From Osedax fenrisi (Eukaryota; Annelida; Polychaeta; Sabellida; Siboglinidae), in assembly GCA_964019155.1 (NCBI GenBank), contig OZ025239.1, positions 111,959,585 through 112,023,584 of the forward strand: a stretch of 64,000 bases of DNA, given 5' to 3'. Of the stretch, positions 60,195 through 64,000 are shown piece by piece. Under the pieces are notes generated by a model. The model made no database searches, was not told the DNA's origin, and worked only from the letters and a program-made list of their open reading frames with translations. The position numbers and the translations under genes were made by a program. Each line of letters starts with the position of its first letter. Within the stretch, counting starts at the first letter, position 1.

Positions 60195-60440
60195 GTATGC
60201 ACTATAACGCACCGAGTACACCTTAGAGGTGTCAATCAATATGTGCGCGTTACTAGTTATGGGCGTAACTTATAAAAAGTAGATACCACCTATATTATAT
60301 CATATATGATGCGTAATGGCGGTTGCAACTTTTTATAAGTTAACCTATATATCTACTTTTTATAAGTTACTCCCATAACTAGTAACGCGCACATATTGAT
60401 TGACACCTCTAAGGTGTACTCGGTGCGTTATAGTGCATAC
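60195..60440. mobile_element. Foldback element with 91-bp arms
   Basis: The left arm (60195-60285, opening GTATGCACTATAACGCACCG) is almost exactly complementary to the right arm (60350-60440). The 64-bp centre contains another copy of the inner arm sequence (ACTTTTTATAAGTTA near 60328). No coding capacity. The structure fits a foldback or MITE-type element. Confidence 0.9.
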
Positions 60441-60519
60441 TTGTGCTCCCTAAATCGAAACTAAACGCGTGACCCCGGTACTCCCACCTCGCGGCACTAT
60501 ATTACAAATCGTTTAAACA

Positions 60520-60711
60520 ATGTTTATTTTGTTGGAGTCCTTTCATCACGTCCAGGAACTTACGCATTACTTAAGTATATAACCATATATGGCTCTAATG
60601 ACCCTTCGAAGCCGCTCTCGTGTTAATGCATCCGTGGTTTTAACGAAAGCCGATTATTTTGTATACACAATTATATGAGATCACTTCTAAATATGATTTT
60701 TAGACCTATTA
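60520..60711 (-). mobile_element. Second SINE copy, 5' truncated
   Basis: The reverse complement matches the body of the SINE at 54503-54775: AATAGGTCT, TAATTGTGTATA, GTTAAAACCA, GCTTCGAAGGG, CATTAGAGCCATAT, GTTCCTGGA, ATGAAAG. The tRNA-like head is absent. Substitutions are frequent, so both copies are old. Confidence 0.8.
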
Positions 60712-60897
60712 GCTAACTATTACGTAACTATAAAGTGACGTCATAACCACGCCCACATAGCGCTACTGATGCTGATGACGACACTGAGATGCGAGACCGC
60801 CATTGATAACGAATGTACCCAGTTGAAGCTGCTATACCAGCCCGCCCAGTTCTGGGTAGCCGTCAGGACGAACTGCCACTTGTTAGTAGGAGTAATC
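60712..60897. other. GC-balanced unique stretch
   Basis: Contains TATAAAG (60729) and the palindrome TGACGTCA (60737-60744), then an open frame starting at 60769 that runs into the TG repeat. No protein family recognised. Possibly a promoter or an exon remnant, but unproven. Confidence 0.3.
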
Positions 60898-61241
60898 GTG
60901 TATGTGTGTGTGTGTGGGTGTGTGTGTGGGTGTGTGTGTGGGTATGTGTGTATGTGTGTGGGTGTGTGTGTGTGTGGGTGTGTGTGTGGGCGTGTGTGTG
61001 TGTGGGTGTGTGTATGTGTGTGGGTGTGTGTGTGTGTGGGTGTGTGTGTGTGTGTGTGTGGGTGTGTGTATATGTGTGTGGGTGTGTGTGTATGTGTGTG
61101 TGTGTGGGTGTGTGTGTGGGTGTGTGTGTGGGTGTGTGTGTGGGTGTGTGGATATGTGTGTGGGTGGGTGTGTGTGGGTGTGTGTGTTGGTGTGTTGGTG
61201 TGTGTGTGCGTGGGTGTGTTGGTGTGTATTTGTGTGTATAT
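60898..61241 (+). repeat. (TG)n/TGGG minisatellite 1
   Basis: About 340 bp of TGTGTGTG interrupted by GGG at intervals of about 8-14 bp. Three overlapping open frames of Cys, Val and Gly are artefacts. Confidence 0.97.
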
Positions 61242-61612
61242 ATGTAATTGTAATGGTTTATTTAAACACTTAAATATATAAAAACATATCTCAAAAGTGT
61301 ATAGACAATATACAGATATTCAGCAAAACAGTTGCTATGGATGAGTATAAATATAAATATATATAATAATAAACAAACGAGAACAAGAAACGATAATGAA
61401 ATAATAAAATAATAATAGTCATAATTTAGATTTATATAGCATTCAGTGCTGCCTACGTAATAATAATAATTTTAGTCGAGTTTTAAAGGTGGCGTGATTA
61501 TTGATATTCCTTATATTAATTGGAATGGAATTCCAATTAATAGGGGACATGCATTTAAACGATCTACCACCAAATATCTTTTTTTTGTAAGGATGCGTTT
61601 TTAGTCGAATCG
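61242..61612. other. Spacer with 12-bp stem hairpin
   Basis: AT-rich. ATTAATTGGAAT and its complement ATTCCAATTAAT flank a 3-nt loop at 61515-61541. No gene recognised. Confidence 0.7.
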
Positions 61613-61803
61613 GTGTGTTGGTGTGTGTGGGTGGGTGGGTGTGTGGGTATGTGTGTGGGTGTGTGTGTGGGTGGGTGTGGGTGTGTGTGTGGGTGTGTTG
61701 GTGTGTGTATGTGGGTGTGTGTTGGTGGGTGTGTTGGTATGTATGTGTTGGTGGGTGTGTTGGTATGTGTGTGTTGGTGGGTGTTTGGTGTGTGGGTGTA
61801 TGT
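61613..61803 (+). repeat. (TG)n/TTGG minisatellite 2
   Basis: Similar to the first TG array but with GTTGGTG interruptions, about 370 bp further right. Cys/Val/Gly or His/Thr/Pro frames are artefacts. Confidence 0.96.
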
Positions 61804-61891
61804 TTATATTATAATAAAAATATAATAATAAAAACAATACTATAACATAATTTATTTATTGAGCCACAAATATAAAACGCGGATATTAATG

Positions 61892-62835
61892 TAGGGGAGA
61901 GCGGGGCAGGTTCAGCCGGTTTTTATAAAAACACATTTATCTAATAATGTTATGAATATATTTTAATAAAATAAAGTGCATAAGATACATATAGTTTATG
62001 ATCAATAAAAAAACATTCATAAATCAGTGTAATGATACATAATTAATTATATAATTACATTATAATTTTTTTTAATTTTGGCTCAACCTGTCCCGTCTAG
62101 ACGGGACAGGTTGAAAAAATGCAAAATTAAAGATATATTTAACAAATAAACAAAGTTATATATTTATATTTATTAGTATATTAACAAGTATATGCACCAA
62201 GATTAATATCAAAACTAATGAAACTTTTAAGGCGATAGGTTAGATTAGGAGAGAGGATAGATGCTCTATGTTTTAATTCATCATATAAACGAATTATTTA
62301 ATTATTTAAAATAATTACTCAATTATATATTTAATTAATTGGATTATTATTATTTTTTAAATAAATAAATTAATACATAAATATGTTTAATGATAAACGG
62401 GGAAGATTGACCCTATGGTAAACCTGCCCCGTTTTGATATGGTCAACCTGCCCCATATCACTAGTATATATAAAAGTAATCTAATTAATTTGTGAATGAT
62501 AATTTTTGAATTTTTTATTTGATGATATATAGTATATTAATTATACTTTATTTATATACCATTATTAATGCTATGCATATTTATACATTTTTCTATAAAA
62601 TATATTAATAATATCAAATTTAAACTTACTGTCCCACCAACGAGTTTTTCATAAAATATTAATAATTAAATAATATTTTAAATAGTTAAAATAAATAATT
62701 TTTGAGTTGTTATAATAATGCTAAATATAGGAGAGTATACATGTATTAAAAATTACGTTAGGATATTTATTAATAGCAGAAATAATTGAGATGGCTCAAC
62801 CTGCCCCTATGGTCGAGCTGCCCCGCTATCCCCTA
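61892..62835. mobile_element. TIR element C (GGGGCAGG motif), MITE-like, 944 bp
   Basis: The left end is TAGGGGAGAGCGGGGCAGGT. The right end on the opposite strand is TAGGGGATAGCGGGGCAGCT. The motif AACCTGCCCC or AACCTGTCCCG, in either orientation, recurs near 61903, 62085, 62103, 62422, 62445, 62799 and 62817. The AT-rich interior has no coding capacity. The layout copies elements A and B with a different motif. No clear target-site duplication. Confidence 0.78.
62083..62114. repeat. 32-bp perfect palindrome in element C
   Basis: The half-site TCAACCTGTCCCGTCT is followed directly by its exact complement with no loop. It is two facing copies of the element's repeated motif. Confidence 0.95.
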
Positions 62836-62862
62836 CTCCTCGAGAAGTTTATAAATTAGACT

Positions 62863-63055
62863 TGTATATATACATTGTACATTGTACAATGTAAAATATA
62901 CATTGTACATTGTATATTACAATGTACAATATACAATGTACAATGTACAATGGACAATGTACACTGCACACTGTACAATACACACTGTATAATGCACAAT
63001 ATACACTGTATAATTCACAATGTGCAATAGACAATGTACAATGTACACTGTACAA
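62863..63055. repeat. Self-complementary ACAATGT repeat tract
   Basis: About 190 bp of degenerate 7-10 bp repeats. The first 55 bp are mostly TACATTG, the remainder mostly the complement CAATGTA, so the tract can fold on itself. It begins 28 bp after element C. Confidence 0.9.
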
Positions 63056-63267
63056 TTTAACCTAGTAAGCGTTGTAAATGAAAGTTGTAAAAAGACTTAT
63101 GTAAATAGGTACTACAGTAACAAATGTATAACTTGAATGATATAAATAACTGGGTCCCAATACAGTAGGTAATGCATATGTATCTCTACGTGCAGAGGCG
63201 CGGTTATATCAACTATTGTTATAAGGCTTTTTTCTAATGTAACCCATATAATATGCTATTACTGTAT

Positions 63268-63298
<31 letters not shown>

Positions 63299-63575
63299 TT
63301 ATATATATACGTATGAAATATGTATTCGTAATTTATTTAGTGTCTATATTTTTTAAAACGTAATATGATCTAGAAAAAACGATAGTAATTCACATACGGC
63401 TTCAGGTGTTAGTCAACTATGCATACACGCTACGCCCTCTACTGAATACAGATTGCCCATGACTCACGATGACGAGTAGGATTATCGATACTAAGTAATA
63501 CCAACGATTATTCTAAGGATGCTTCGCAAAATCTTCGGTAATACTTCGTACAATCCTTAATTATATTTGTACCTG
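63056..63575. other. Unique spacer with a short TA/TG run
   Basis: Alternating TA then TG at about 63270-63298. No gene recognised. Confidence 0.6.
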
Positions 63576-63728
63576 TAAAGGGGGTTTCACACCAACTCAA
63601 ACTAAATTATTAACTCTAATAATTAGGTGTAACACCCATTTTACGAAGATTTAAATAATATAGTCAAGCATAACCTCTATTAATTAGAGTTAATAATTGC
63701 GTTCGAGTTGGTGTGAAATCCCCTTTAA
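63576..63728. mobile_element. 153-bp MITE with 45-bp TIRs
   Basis: The left repeat (63576-63620, TAAAGGGGGTTTCACACCAA onward) and the right repeat (63683-63728) are complementary with a few mismatches, leaving a 62-bp centre. The right end reads CCCCTTTAA, so a TTAA-type target is possible but not shown. No coding capacity. Confidence 0.85.
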
Positions 63729-63760
63729 GTTGCATTTCTCGTGATGGGATTACTTACTCG

Positions 63761-64000
63761 TTAAGATAACAACATAAGGATTAAGGATTAAGGATTAGGA
63801 TAACAACATAAGGATTAAGGATTAAGGATTAAGATAACAACATAAGGATTAAGGATTAGGATAACAACATAAGGACTAAGGATTAAGATAACAACATAAG
63901 GATTAAGGATTAAGATAACAATATAAGGATTAAGGATTAAGGATTAAGATAACAACATAAGGATTAAGGATTAAGGATTAGGATAACAACATAAGGATTA
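63761..64000 (+). repeat. Minisatellite of AAGGATT heptamers with ATAACAACAT spacers
   Basis: A block GATAACAACAT is followed by two to four copies of AAGGATT, repeated about eight times, with the heptamer number varying between blocks. It runs off the right edge. Confidence 0.95.

Noticed and set aside
60769..61281. 170-codon Cys/Val/Gly-rich protein
   Set aside because: Most of it is translation of the TG minisatellite, and equivalent frames exist in the other phases.
62849..63055. 68-codon minus-strand frame (HCTLSIAHCELYS type)
   Set aside because: It is a translation of the ACAATGT repeat tract.

Overview
The window looks like metazoan nuclear DNA, most likely from an insect or other arthropod. 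The evidence is a huge AT-rich satellite, decayed hAT and LINE remnants, a tRNA-derived SINE, several terminal-inverted-repeat (TIR) elements and many microsatellites. I cannot name the species. I found no intact protein-coding gene and no bacterial, phage or CRISPR features.

Region 1 (1-49305) is one uninterrupted satellite array that runs off the left edge. The basic unit is 20 bp (TTTACATTACCTATGGGATA). It varies at only a few positions: GGGA or GAGA in the middle, A or G before the TTT, and a 22-bp variant in which TATG is replaced by GGTAGG. About 2,400 units carry these marks in irregular order. Longer blocks are repeated nearly exactly, which gives a layered higher-order structure: about 610 bp, 4444-bp spacing, 3266 bp in tandem, 5.6-6.7 kb three times, and 2984 bp in tandem with a nested 608-bp duplication. 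The many open frames here come from a unit with no stop codons on this strand and should not be read as genes.

Region 2 (49306-51749) holds a junction hairpin and a minus-strand hAT transposase pseudogene of the DUF4371 type. The pseudogene has stops, frameshifts, an intron-like GT-AG interval and an inverted copy of its own core motif.

Region 3 (51750-55854) holds two related TIR elements. They share a TAGGGGAAA terminus but carry different internally repeated motifs (ACGGACAC versus CCGACCCC). One encloses a plus-strand LINE reverse transcriptase fragment. A partial copy of the other family lies between them, together with a tRNA-headed SINE.

Region 4 (55855-61891) is AT-rich. It has a GC-richer promoter-like island with a TATA box, a possible solo LTR, a large foldback element, a second SINE copy on the opposite strand, and two TG-rich arrays.

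Region 5 (61892-64000) holds a third TIR element with a TAGGGGA terminus and a GGGGCAGG motif, a self-complementary ACAATGT repeat tract, a 153-bp MITE with 45-bp TIRs, and a minisatellite that runs off the right edge.

Nothing here forms a pathway. The biology is that of satellite turnover and non-autonomous transposon families. The most notable signals are the satellite, whose every common variant preserves a forkhead-type TRTTTAC core, and the set of TAGGGGA-ended elements with family-specific repeated motifs.
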